NCBI GenBank assembly: GCA_008694505.1
Contig: VZDJ01000034.1
Coordinates: 1,472,534-1,536,533, forward strand
Length of the DNA stretch: 64,000 nucleotides
Reading direction: 5' to 3'
Origin: Cyanoderma ruficeps
Taxonomy: Eukaryota > Chordata > Aves > Passeriformes > Timaliidae
Made by a program: the position numbers and the translations under genes. The notes below the pieces were generated by a model. That model saw only the letters and a program-made list of their open reading frames with translations, was not told the DNA's origin and did not search any database. Below, in pieces: positions 40,901 through 45,540 of the stretch. How positions within the stretch are numbered: the first letter of the stretch is position 1; each line of letters begins with the position of its first letter.

Positions 40901-43374
40901 GGGAAACAGTAACAGTCTGCAAGATGAGCATGTAGAGACAAACCTCCTAACTTTTACAGTGTAGTACCATTTGTTTAGACTGTCGATGTCTGTGAGCTGT
41001 TTCCATCCCCACACTCTGACAATTCCTAGCATAACAGCATAACAGTGTCTTGGTCTTCATTAATCACTGGGCTAATGGAGAAGCAACGAAGCAGCACTCT
41101 GTCTGCATGAGAGCATTACAGATCCTCAGACATGCACTGGCAGCCACTCCCATCCCGACCAAAGCTTTCCTGCAGATTTCTGTGCATATTTCCTACCACT
41201 GCTCACTAATCCCAACTATCCCATGACAACAAAAAAGGCACCACTTACAGCTGCATGTCTACGACCTTCATTCCTGTCAGCTCCCAGCCACTCCAGAGCT
41301 CGTTTCACCTCAAACTCCACATACTCGGCTGTGAAGGTGTCCCCAGCCATTGCAAGCCTCCCGATAGCCTTGGAAGCCATCTCCATTACAACAGGGTCGT
41401 TGGATGGCAGGAGGTTCCTCAGGTAGTTGGCAAACCTGCCGATACGGGTGGCATTGCCTCCTTCCACACCGATAAGGCTCGCTGCAGAGAAAGGGAGCAA
41501 TGCTGCAGTTCTCCTCAAGAGTCAGTGAGGCAGACAATCCCTGGATGAGAGCTAGTACTCCCTGCACATTCCTTAAAGACTCCCTTTAAGTCCTCCTAAA
41601 CTGCAAATCCACAGGAAAAAAAAAATCAAGCAACAGGACAAGGCCACCATTCTTTTGAGCCCAAACTTTTTATGTGAGTGGGAAAATGCATCTGGTAGCC
41701 TCATAGATTTTCTCCATTTTTAGTTTTAAAAGAGAAAAGATAATTCACCCTGGGATCACAGAGCCGTTCCTAATAGAAAGACATCCATCTGCATCCAACT
41801 ACTATAGTTAGTCCACCTCACAAGAAAAGTCAAAGACTGAATGGATGAAGGAAATGCTCTCCTCCTCAGCCCTAGAGACAGTCTCTCCTGGCCAGGGTGG
41901 AGGTACTTCATCAGGCACCAACATGGCAGAAAGCTTTTGTTGCCAGTGCCTGGTTTGTACCTGCTCTGTAGATAACGAGGCCATCAATGTCTAGGGCTGT
42001 CAAGCTGGCACCTTTCAACATCACTAAATTCACAAAACAATTTGAAAGTGTTACTGTCAGCGTAAGATCTGATATTATCAGTAAGTATTTCTCTAAGGCA
42101 TTTACACTGCCTTCAAACACACTGGGACTGGATGATTATGTCTATGAGCCTAAACCAACATCTCTTTGGCTATTTAAGAAATGCTACAATACAGGCCACT
42201 TGCCTGGGAGGCAAAGTATTCACCCAAGCTGACTTCCCCAAGAGTGGGGATTCAATCAGTGGGGATTGACAGCTCTGTAACCTCACAGAGAACACACAGC
42301 CAGAACCACTAATGGAGAGGCTGATCAGATTCAAAGCAGAAGCTACCTGAGCCCCTCTTGGGGATGGAAGTTGCTGTTCTGGAGCCAGGTAAGTTTACAT
42401 AACAAGAATCAATCTCCTCAGATGGAAGAGAGTTGAGAAAGTCAGCCTACCCTGATACATATAAAGGGGCAGCACAAAGTGTTCTCAGCTGAGCTCCAGA
42501 ACAGAATTTTCATGTGTTCAGTATTCACATTTGATGCTCAACTCCCAGAAGAGCTCAGGGCCCATTATGTACCAGGTTTTCACCCACTCCAAGTAGCTCC
42601 CATGCTGACACTTCACACAGATTTTCAGAGCCCAGCAACTAGAACACACCCAGTGTACTGAGCTGTCAGACATCATGCCTCAAGTATAAAAGCTCATTCC
42701 TTTTGAAAATCTGTCCCTAAAGATAGTTGCATGAAGAGAAAACTCAGCAGAAGCATTATGCACATTCACTCACCTATAGCCAGAATGCCACCCTTCCTTT
42801 CATTTGCATCAGAACTAGAGACCAGCTCAAATATGTGATGGTTCAGCTGATCGTAAAACCTGGTAGATTCTTCCTGACTCATCTGTAAAAGCAAAAAAAA
42901 ATTCAAATCAACTTTCAGCATTCTCTCCCTCCCTCCTGCTCCAAAACCCCCATAAAGACAATGCCTCTTATGCCACTTAAACAGAAAGAAATTAAATCAA
43001 CCATACATTATGAGCTCAAAGTAGTTTCTCCTATCGGTGCCCTAGATGCAGCAAGTTTACTTATTCTGGTACTTGACTACCTGTTTGTGCCTCACCTCCC
43101 CTACATGGCAGGGAGCAAAGGCAAGGTCCCTGCTGTGCCGTCTCCTCTCTAAAACCAGTTTCCATATTCCAAAAACCTCCACTGCCAAGGCACCCAGCCC
43201 ATACCCACGCTCACAGGAGACACGGGGATAAACAATCCCATTTGTGGCACTCACCTCACGCAGCTCCATGGTGACATAATGCTGCAAGTCCTTGGCAGCT
43301 TTCGCCCTCGTCTCTTCGCTGCGACTCTTCAAGCCATTAGCAAATTGTTGGAGAATGGACACGGTGCCCGACAT
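1819..43374 (-). CDS. MTOR: MTOR, serine/threonine kinase of TORC1/TORC2 (coding exons 2-34, 3' part outside the window)
   Basis: The product is the mechanistic target of rapamycin kinase. As part of TORC1 (with RAPTOR) and TORC2 (with RICTOR) it couples nutrients and growth factors to translation, autophagy and metabolism, acting largely at lysosomal membranes. Thirty-three exons on the minus strand join in phase to 1,610 codons with no stop. Residues 1-1,355 are the alpha-solenoid HEAT region; the FAT domain starts around residue 1,368 (exon 28) and runs off the left edge. The FRB, kinase and FATC domains are therefore not in this window. The start is the ATG at 43,374, which has a strong GCCACC context. 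The protein begins about 14 residues later than human mTOR because the Ala/Thr-rich N-terminus is missing. Identity to mammalian mTOR is very high by eye. Intron 28 hosts ANGPTL7 on the other strand. Exon borders were set by GT/AG signals and phase. Confidence 0.97.
2320..2397 (-). CDS. MTOR: MTOR exon 33 (residues 1549-1574)
   Basis: The acceptor is ATTTCAG|TGCATT and the donor TATGGG|GTAAGT. It encodes [20 protein letters not shown] and YSRAYG, 26 codons. Confidence 0.95.
3745..3860 (-). CDS. MTOR: MTOR exon 32 (residues 1510-1548)
   Basis: The acceptor is TCTGCAG|GTCAGT and the donor CAGCAA|GTAATT. It encodes [20 protein letters not shown] and [18 protein letters not shown], part of FAT. 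Confidence 0.95.
4672..4772 (-). CDS. MTOR: MTOR exon 31 (residues 1476-1509)
   Basis: The acceptor is TTCTTAG|GGGGCA and the donor TCTAG|GTAATG. It encodes [20 protein letters not shown] through AAAAAWGL, part of FAT. Confidence 0.94.
7201..7340 (-). CDS. MTOR: MTOR exon 30 (residues 1430-1475)
   Basis: The acceptor is GTCCTAG|GAAATT and the donor GAATG|GTAAGA. It encodes [20 protein letters not shown] through MRCLEALGE, part of FAT. Confidence 0.95.
9212..9287 (-). CDS. MTOR: MTOR exon 29 (residues 1404-1429)
   Basis: The acceptor is TTTCCAG|CATTAA and the donor GAGCTG|GTGAGT. It encodes [20 protein letters not shown] and KHFGEL in the FAT domain (TPR-like helices). Confidence 0.95.
9288..17420. 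other. MTOR intron 28, part downstream of MTOR exon 28 and upstream of ANGPTL7
   Basis: This is about 8.1 kb of AT-rich intron sequence with no exon of MTOR or of any family I recognise. It holds a perfect 11-bp inverted repeat (10,132-10,157) and one unusually long open frame without a recognisable domain (15,885-16,502, plus strand). Regulatory elements of ANGPTL7 probably lie near its right end. Confidence 0.75.
17422..17428 (+). promoter_or_regulatory. ANGPTL7: TATA box of ANGPTL7
   Basis: TATATAA sits about 200 bp upstream of the ANGPTL7 start codon, so transcription would begin near 17,450 with a 5'UTR of about 180 nt. The region has no CpG island, which fits a tissue-restricted gene. 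The start site itself is inferred. Confidence 0.65.
17629..18007 (+). CDS. ANGPTL7: ANGPTL7 exon 1 coding part (residues 1-126)
   Basis: It begins with the signal peptide [20 protein letters not shown]. The coiled-coil segment follows, including [20 protein letters not shown], which is nearly identical to human. The donor is GCTG|GTAAGG. Confidence 0.95.
17629..22368 (+). CDS. ANGPTL7: ANGPTL7, angiopoietin-like 7 (secreted fibrinogen-domain protein), five coding exons
   Basis: This encodes a 347-residue secreted glycoprotein of the angiopoietin-like family (human 346). Family members of this type act in the extracellular matrix, with strong expression in cornea and trabecular meshwork in mammals. 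The exons are 17,629-18,007, 19,608-19,708, 20,021-20,215, 20,988-21,186 and 22,199-22,368, and all join in phase. Residues 1-27 form a hydrophobic signal peptide, about 45-120 a coiled coil beginning with CCEE, and about 127-345 the fibrinogen-related domain. The domain shows [24 protein letters not shown] and the calcium-loop motif [12 protein letters not shown]-glycosylation sequons include NLS (59-61), NYS and NNT. The gene lies wholly in MTOR intron 28 on the opposite strand, as in mammals. Confidence 0.97.
19608..19708 (+). CDS. ANGPTL7: ANGPTL7 exon 2 (residues 127-160)
   Basis: The acceptor is AAGTAG|ATGCTG, chosen over the AAG four bases earlier because only it keeps the phase and the conserved [11 protein letters not shown]. 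The donor is CTGGAG|GTAAGG. It encodes the start of the fibrinogen-related domain ([15 protein letters not shown]). Confidence 0.93.
20021..20215 (+). CDS. ANGPTL7: ANGPTL7 exon 3 (residues 161-225)
   Basis: The acceptor is TTCCAG|GTGTTC and the donor TTGGAG|GTAATT. It encodes [18 protein letters not shown] and [19 protein letters not shown], the core of the fibrinogen-related domain. Confidence 0.96.
20988..21186 (+). CDS. ANGPTL7: ANGPTL7 exon 4 (residues 226-291)
   Basis: The acceptor is GTGCAG|GACTGG and the donor AAAG|GTAAAA. It encodes [39 protein letters not shown] and CAQFRK, including the calcium-binding loop. Codon use is GC-rich compared with the surrounding intron. Confidence 0.96.
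21963..22112. repeat. 75-bp tandem duplication in ANGPTL7 intron 4
   Basis: Two copies of a 75-bp unit (21,963-22,037 and 22,038-22,112), both starting aagtcctaaat, lie head to tail. They differ at only a few positions, which indicates a recent local duplication just upstream of the last exon. Confidence 0.93.
22199..22368 (+). CDS. ANGPTL7: ANGPTL7 exon 5 (residues 292-347 and stop)
   Basis: The acceptor is GACAAG|GTGGAT. It encodes [18 protein letters not shown] and [19 protein letters not shown], ending in RPEDFKP and TAG, identical in form to the mammalian C-terminus. Confidence 0.96.
22369..23755 (+). other. ANGPTL7: ANGPTL7 3'UTR (inferred)
   Basis: This is non-coding sequence after the stop codon, becoming AT-rich towards the AATAAA at 23,729. 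The end is inferred from that signal. No other feature was seen. Confidence 0.6.
23729..23734 (+). terminator. ANGPTL7: Polyadenylation signal of ANGPTL7
   Basis: AATAAA about 1.36 kb after the stop codon is followed by a T/G-rich stretch (ttttaagtgtgctttacgtc). It is the most plausible cleavage signal for ANGPTL7. Confidence 0.6.
23756..24550. other. MTOR intron 28, stretch between ANGPTL7 end and MTOR exon 28
   Basis: This is AT-rich intron sequence. I see no exon, repeat family or regulatory site that I can support. Confidence 0.7.
24551..24696 (-). CDS. MTOR: MTOR exon 28 (residues 1356-1403, start of FAT domain)
   Basis: The acceptor is TTCCCAG|GGCCCG and the donor CATCAG|GTAGGA. It encodes [20 protein letters not shown] and [10 protein letters not shown]. 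It is followed by the 15.3-kb intron that contains ANGPTL7. Confidence 0.95.
24811..24973 (-). CDS. MTOR: MTOR exon 27 (residues 1301-1355)
   Basis: The acceptor is CCCCAG|AGACCT and the donor GACAAG|GTAGAG. It encodes [20 protein letters not shown] through [12 protein letters not shown], the last stretch before the FAT domain. Confidence 0.96.
25568..25710 (-). CDS. MTOR: MTOR exon 26 (residues 1254-1300)
   Basis: The acceptor is CTGCAG|GCCTGG and the donor GCTCG|GTACAT, a weak donor without G at +5. It encodes [20 protein letters not shown] through [12 protein letters not shown]. Confidence 0.94.
26510..26656 (-). CDS. MTOR: MTOR exon 25 (residues 1205-1253)
   Basis: The acceptor is TTTGTAG|GGTTAC and the donor CAGAAG|GTAAGA. 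It encodes [20 protein letters not shown] and [13 protein letters not shown]. The loop [10 protein letters not shown] differs slightly from mammals. Confidence 0.95.
27316..27408 (-). CDS. MTOR: MTOR exon 24 (residues 1174-1204)
   Basis: The acceptor is TTTACAG|TACCAA and the donor GTAAAG|GTAAGC. It encodes [20 protein letters not shown] and [11 protein letters not shown], 31 codons. Confidence 0.95.
27664..27826 (-). CDS. MTOR: MTOR exon 23 (residues 1119-1173)
   Basis: The acceptor is ACTTTAG|AGCTGC and the donor AAGAAG|GTAATA. It encodes [20 protein letters not shown] through [11 protein letters not shown]. Confidence 0.95.
28036..28111. repeat. Low-complexity A/C-rich tract
   Basis: A run of aacaacaac, cccaaaac and ccaaccaaac words lies in MTOR intron 22, close to exon 22. 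It may be a simple-repeat expansion or an old poly-A tail. Confidence 0.7.
28289..28401 (-). CDS. MTOR: MTOR exon 22 (residues 1082-1118)
   Basis: The acceptor is TCTCCAG|CTCCTT and the donor CGCAA|GTAAGT. It encodes [20 protein letters not shown] and the segment [10 protein letters not shown], which differs from the mammalian APEAPLPSRK. A CR1 element begins about 10 bp from the exon edge, so the acceptor tract appears repeat-derived. Confidence 0.93.
28411..28970 (-). mobile_element. CR1 LINE 3' fragment in MTOR intron 21
   Basis: The plus strand reads as the reverse complement of a CR1 3' end: 'gatcatctagt', 'ccctgccatggg', 'ggttgctcaaggcc', 'caacctgtttcagtgtctca', 'ccaggctgaagagccccaac' and 'gtggggtctcaca', in the canonical order. 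The element has the same orientation as MTOR transcription. Its 3' tail, with octamer-like 'atcataga', ends next to MTOR exon 22. Confidence 0.9.
29221..29388 (-). CDS. MTOR: MTOR exon 21 (residues 1026-1081)
   Basis: The acceptor is CTGTAG|GACTTC and the donor GTGAAG|GTGAGTG. It encodes [20 protein letters not shown] through [14 protein letters not shown]. Confidence 0.95.
29887..29973 (-). CDS. MTOR: MTOR exon 20 (residues 997-1025)
   Basis: The acceptor is CTTCCAG|TTCCTG and the donor ATGAGA|GTGAGT. It encodes [20 protein letters not shown] and MDEIVTLMR, 29 codons. It is too short to stand out as an open frame and was recognised by protein similarity. Confidence 0.94.
31964..32214 (-). 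CDS. MTOR: MTOR exon 19 (residues 913-996)
   Basis: The acceptor is TCCTAG|CTGACT and the donor CGAGAG|GTGAGT. It encodes [20 protein letters not shown] through [13 protein letters not shown], essentially identical to mammalian mTOR. Confidence 0.96.
32407..32536 (-). CDS. MTOR: MTOR exon 18 (residues 870-912)
   Basis: The acceptor is TTTCAG|GCTATT and the donor TTCTT|GTGAGC. It encodes [20 protein letters not shown] and the Ser-rich loop [14 protein letters not shown] between HEAT units. It ends in phase 1. Confidence 0.95.
32872..33006 (-). CDS. MTOR: MTOR exon 17 (residues 825-869)
   Basis: The acceptor is TTGTAG|GTGGCT and the donor AGAGAG|GTATGA. It encodes [20 protein letters not shown] through [14 protein letters not shown]. 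Confidence 0.95.
33503..33595 (-). CDS. MTOR: MTOR exon 16 (residues 794-824)
   Basis: The acceptor is CAATAG|GTCAGT and the donor AGACAA|GTAAGT. It encodes [20 protein letters not shown] through SLLAKRQ, 31 codons. Confidence 0.95.
33683..33772 (-). CDS. MTOR: MTOR exon 15 (residues 764-793)
   Basis: The acceptor is CACCAG|GCACTG and the donor GCACAG|GTAGGG. It encodes [20 protein letters not shown] and the following [10 protein letters not shown]. Confidence 0.95.
34093..34215 (-). CDS. MTOR: MTOR exon 14 (residues 723-763)
   Basis: The acceptor is GTGCAG|ATTCTA and the donor CTTAAG|GTAGAG. It encodes [20 protein letters not shown] and [12 protein letters not shown], 41 codons in phase 0. 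Confidence 0.96.
34712..34917 (-). CDS. MTOR: MTOR exon 13 (residues 654-722)
   Basis: The acceptor is TTGCAG|ACCCTG and the donor ATCCAG|GTAAGA. It encodes [20 protein letters not shown] through FLRKMLIQ, nearly identical to mammals. Confidence 0.96.
35561..35776 (-). CDS. MTOR: MTOR exon 12 (residues 582-653)
   Basis: The acceptor is TTTCAG|GGCACT and the donor CCCAG|GTTAGT, a less common GTTAGT donor. It encodes [20 protein letters not shown] through [12 protein letters not shown]. Confidence 0.95.
35938..36240 (-). mobile_element. Solo LTR-like fragment of an endogenous retrovirus in MTOR intron 11
   Basis: Read on the minus strand, the block shows a TATA element (CATATAAAAGG, near 36,029-36,042). 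An AATAAA follows at 36,006-36,011, and the block ends with ...GTGCCCTACA. This is the U3-R-U5 order with a CA end. The wording resembles LTRs common in songbird genomes. No internal viral genes and no confirmed target-site duplication were seen. The right edge is approximate. Confidence 0.45.
36304..36548 (-). CDS. MTOR: MTOR exon 11 (residues 500-581)
   Basis: The acceptor is CCTTAG|CCCTGC and the donor GAAG|GTAAGA. It encodes [20 protein letters not shown] through [12 protein letters not shown]. The acceptor and phase agree with exon 10. Confidence 0.96.
37181..37222. repeat. Perfect 21-bp tandem duplication, MTOR intron 10
   Basis: The unit aacagacacattaacagtta plus one a occurs twice without mismatch. 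Confidence 0.95.
37386..37514 (-). CDS. MTOR: MTOR exon 10 (residues 457-499)
   Basis: The acceptor is TTCCAG|GAGACA and the donor CTGAG|GTGAGC. It encodes [20 protein letters not shown] through [13 protein letters not shown] in the N-terminal HEAT solenoid. Confidence 0.95.
37702..37888 (-). CDS. MTOR: MTOR exon 9 (residues 395-456)
   Basis: The acceptor is GGGCAG|CTGATC and the donor CACAA|GTAAGT. It encodes [20 protein letters not shown] and [13 protein letters not shown] through [10 protein letters not shown]. It is phase 1 in and phase 2 out. Confidence 0.95.
38323..38368. repeat. Perfect 23-bp tandem duplication, MTOR intron 8
   Basis: A purine-rich 23-bp unit starting gcaacagagaaaaagg occurs twice without mismatch. 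Confidence 0.95.
38722..38830 (-). CDS. MTOR: MTOR exon 8 (residues 359-394)
   Basis: The acceptor is TTCCAG|GTCTGC and the donor CACAG|GTGACA. It encodes [17 protein letters not shown] and [16 protein letters not shown], and ends in phase 1. Open frames on the opposite strand here are shadows of this exon. Confidence 0.94.
39148..39423 (-). CDS. MTOR: MTOR exon 7 (residues 267-358)
   Basis: The acceptor is GTCCAG|CGCCTT and the donor GATCAG|GTATGT. It encodes [19 protein letters not shown] through [13 protein letters not shown]. The middle, around [18 protein letters not shown], differs a little from mammals, as expected for a loop between helices. Confidence 0.96.
39850..39984 (-). CDS. 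MTOR: MTOR exon 6 (residues 222-266)
   Basis: The acceptor is CCCAAG|CATACA and the donor GGAGAG|GTGAGT. It encodes [19 protein letters not shown] through RISSMEGE, 45 codons in phase 0. Tyr replaces Phe at the third residue relative to human. Confidence 0.96.
40687..40887 (-). CDS. MTOR: MTOR exon 5 (residues 155-221)
   Basis: The acceptor is CTCCAG|GTTCTT and the donor TACAGA|GTAAGA. It encodes [19 protein letters not shown] through [13 protein letters not shown] in the N-terminal HEAT region. It begins and ends between codons. Confidence 0.96.
41249..41481 (-). CDS. MTOR: MTOR exon 4 (residues 77-154)
   Basis: The acceptor is CTGCAG|CGAGCC and the donor GCAGCT|GTAAGT. It encodes the HEAT segment containing [20 protein letters not shown] and [17 protein letters not shown], which matches mammalian mTOR almost perfectly. 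Confidence 0.96.
42774..42882 (-). CDS. MTOR: MTOR exon 3 (residues 41-76)
   Basis: The acceptor is TTTACAG|ATGAGT and the donor CTATAG|GTGAGTG. It encodes the conserved peptide with [13 protein letters not shown] and ERKGGILAI, part of the first HEAT repeats. It ends in phase 1. Confidence 0.94.
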
Positions 43375-43409
43375 GGTGGCAGCAGGCTGGGGCTCAGGGG
43401 CATCAAGTC
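43255..43409 (-). CDS. MTOR: MTOR exon 2 (5'UTR end, start codon, residues 1-40)
   Basis: The acceptor TTTACAG lies just above 43,409, followed by 35 nt of 5'UTR and then GCCACCATG at 43,374. The donor is GAG|GTGAGT at 43,254. It encodes the start of the N-terminal HEAT solenoid, with the peptides [18 protein letters not shown] and YVTMELRE. The open frame continues 5' of the acceptor to another ATG at 43,434, but that stretch looks intronic. Confidence 0.93.
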
Positions 43410-44504
43410 CTGTAAATTCTTCATAGAGACACATTTTTTTTACTGCTTGAATTGAAATCCCTGAGCTTCTTTCTTAATGCTGCCCCTCCTGACCGTTCCC
43501 AAAATACAGATGAAGATGCTGTGTCAGTAAGACCATAAAATTACAAGTAATGACTATATTCCTTAGGCATTGCACTCCATGATAAAACTCTACCACCACA
43601 TATCTTGACCCTATTTGCTCTCTAGTTCCCCAAATACCAAAATACATTGCAGTAGGCCAGGTGCCCTGTGATGATCCAATCCTAAATCAAGGGTCATGCA
43701 ACAGTTGAAAAGCAGCAGAGTCAAATCAGGCTTTGTAAGTACCTATAATAAGTAAGCACAACCATTCCCAGGATTCTGTCACAGTCATATCTGACTCCTC
43801 CCCGAACACTTTCATCCAAATTTCTCCACAGAAATCTCAGTGTTACATCAACACAAGGAATACTCAGCACTAGCAAGCGTTACATTGTCCAACAGATATT
43901 TAGAGATGGGAAGTCCACTTATAGCAACACCAACCATTGCAACAGGGGGTTTCCTAGCATAACACATAAACAAACTTTCTCAGGAGCCTTTCTTTATGTC
44001 GAAAACATTTCAGATGCTTGACGCCCCCCCCCCACCCTCCCCCGATATTCAAATTACATAAGACCAAAGCAAGCACTGACACTAGAACTTCAACTGCTTC
44101 TCCCCAAATGTTCCACACGCAGCCACAAACATCCAGCGGGACCACAGGTGAGGTGGCTGCCGGCAGGAGCCAGGAGAGGCTCCCCGGATCAAAGAGCAGC
44201 CGGGAGTTGCTGACATCGCCCCAGCCCGGTGTCAGTTTCGGGGATTCCCTCACGGCCACAGAACCCGGCGGACGGGACCCGGTAGGCCCGAGCCCGGGGG
44301 GGAGCTCCGCAGGCCGAGAGTGAAGGAGGGGTGAGGCGGGGAAAGGCGGGCACGGCCGGCGGGGCCGCAGGCGGCAGCGCTGCGCGGCCAGGGCTCGGGC
44401 ACTTCGGCCCAGGCAGGAAGCAGCAGGTGAGGGGAAGAGGAGCCGACAACGATGAGTGGCACCGCCGCTCTCGCTCGCTCTCACTCACTTACTCACTCAC
44501 TCAC
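43410..44504 (-). other. MTOR: MTOR intron 1 (inferred)
   Basis: This is the stretch between the exon 2 acceptor and the presumed exon 1 donor. It turns CpG-rich above about 44,140 and contains a poly-C tract around 44,024-44,042. Long open frames here come from high GC content and match no family. Confidence 0.6.
44480..44504. repeat. (CTCA)n microsatellite at the MTOR exon 1 donor
   Basis: Repeated ctca/ttac words form an array. On the minus strand they read GTGAGTGAGTGAGTAAGTGAG, a run of donor-like hexamers. Confidence 0.85.
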
Positions 44505-44560
44505 CCGCCGCCGCCGGCTCCCCTATTCCGGGCCCAGGGCCCCGCGCCCGCCCCGCCGCC
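44505..44560 (-). other. MTOR: MTOR exon 1 (non-coding, inferred)
   Basis: On the minus strand the GC-rich text ends in ...CGGCGG followed by GTGAGTGAGTGAG, a plausible donor for the non-coding first exon. The transcription start is inferred to lie about 50-70 bp downstream of the first CCAAT box. Both exon borders are uncertain. Confidence 0.4.
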
Positions 44561-44590
44561 GCGCCTGCGGCGCCGTCCAGTCCCTGCTGG

Positions 44591-44760
44591 CCAATAGGCT
44601 CCCAGGAACGCCGTGATCGGCATCATATCTGACCAATAGAAAAAGAGGAAGGGGAAGAAGAACGCAAAGCTCTGCCCTTTCCCCAAGGAACAGGGAGGAC
44701 AGTCGCGTTCTGACCAATCATCAAGGCAGTCGTAACTGAGTGGCAGTACACCTGACCAAT
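44591..44760. promoter_or_regulatory. MTOR: Cluster of four CCAAT boxes (NF-Y sites) at the MTOR promoter
   Basis: CCAAT occurs at 44,591, 44,633, 44,714 and 44,756, all in the same orientation, three of them within the word CTGACCAAT. The first lies at a typical distance upstream of the inferred MTOR start. NF-Y binds this motif in either orientation. Confidence 0.7.
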
Positions 44761-45005
44761 AGAATGGCTGGGCTTGCTCAGTAGCCCCACCTTCCCGATG
44801 CCGGCTTCCGCCCTTTCCGGGAGGCGCCGGCTATGGCCGGGCTGCAGCATGGGTGGGTAGGGTAGAACAACCGGCCTGATCTGCTTGGGCTTGCGCGAAG
44901 CGTTCGGCACTGTTCTGCATGACATCCTGGTCTCTCTACTGGGGAGACGTGGGTTTGATGGCTGGGCCACTCGCTGATAAAGAATTAGCTGGATAGCCGC
45001 ACTTA

Positions 45006-45540
45006 AAAGGTTGCGGTCAGCGGTTCATTGTCCACATGGAGACCAGGGATGAGTGGTGTCCCTCAGAGGTGGTACTGGGGCTAATAGTATTCACCGACTT
45101 TGTCGGCGACATAGACAATGGGATTGAGGCACCCTCGGCAACCGACACTGAACTGTGTGGTGCTGTTACATGGTGGAGCGACGGGATGGGGACTAGAGCA
45201 TCTCCTCTGTGGAAGAAGAGAAGGTTGTGTGGACATCTCAGAGCAGCCTTCCAGTATCTGGAGGGGCCTCCAAGAAGGGACTCTTCACCAGGAACAAGGG
45301 GGAATGGGTTCAGACTAAAAGAGAGGAAATTTAGTTTAGATGTTAGGAAAATGTTCTTCCCTGTGGGTGGGGAGGTCCTGGCATAGGTTGTCCAGGGGAG
45401 CTGTGGCTGCCCTATCCGTGGAAGTGTCCAAGGCCAGGTTTGATGGGGCTTGGAGCACCCTGGGACAGTGAAGGTGTCCCTGCCCATGGCAGGGGTGGAA
45501 CGTGACGATCTTTGAGGTCCTTTCCAGCACAAGCCGGGGT
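45006..45540 (+). mobile_element. CR1 LINE fragment (end of ORF2 plus 3'UTR) between MTOR and UBIAD1
   Basis: The 5' part contains wording of the CR1 reverse-transcriptase frame ('ttcattgtccac', 'tggagaccag', 'tttgtcggcgacatagac'). Next come 'cagccttccagtatctg', 'gtttagatgttaggaaaatg', 'ggttgtccaggggagctgtg', 'ccatggcaggggtggaacgt' and 'gatctttgaggtcctttcc'. It is broken by internal deletions and has no intact frame. It points towards UBIAD1. Confidence 0.9.

Larger units (their letters stand above)
44140..44620. promoter_or_regulatory. MTOR: CpG island covering the MTOR transcription start
   Basis: There is a dense run of CG dinucleotides, GC boxes and no TATA box, as expected for a housekeeping promoter. 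It lies just upstream of MTOR exon 2. Confidence 0.8.

Noticed and set aside
43375..43434. Upstream in-frame ATG at 43,434 as an alternative MTOR start
   Set aside because: A good acceptor (TTTACAG) lies between it and the strong-context ATG, so it appears to be in intron 1.
43954..44484. Long GC-rich open frames near the MTOR promoter
   Set aside because: Composition alone explains them, and they match no protein family I know.
44930..45005. tRNA-like words (gtgggtttgatggctggg) before the CR1
   Set aside because: They do not fit the A and B box consensus and I could not fold a cloverleaf.
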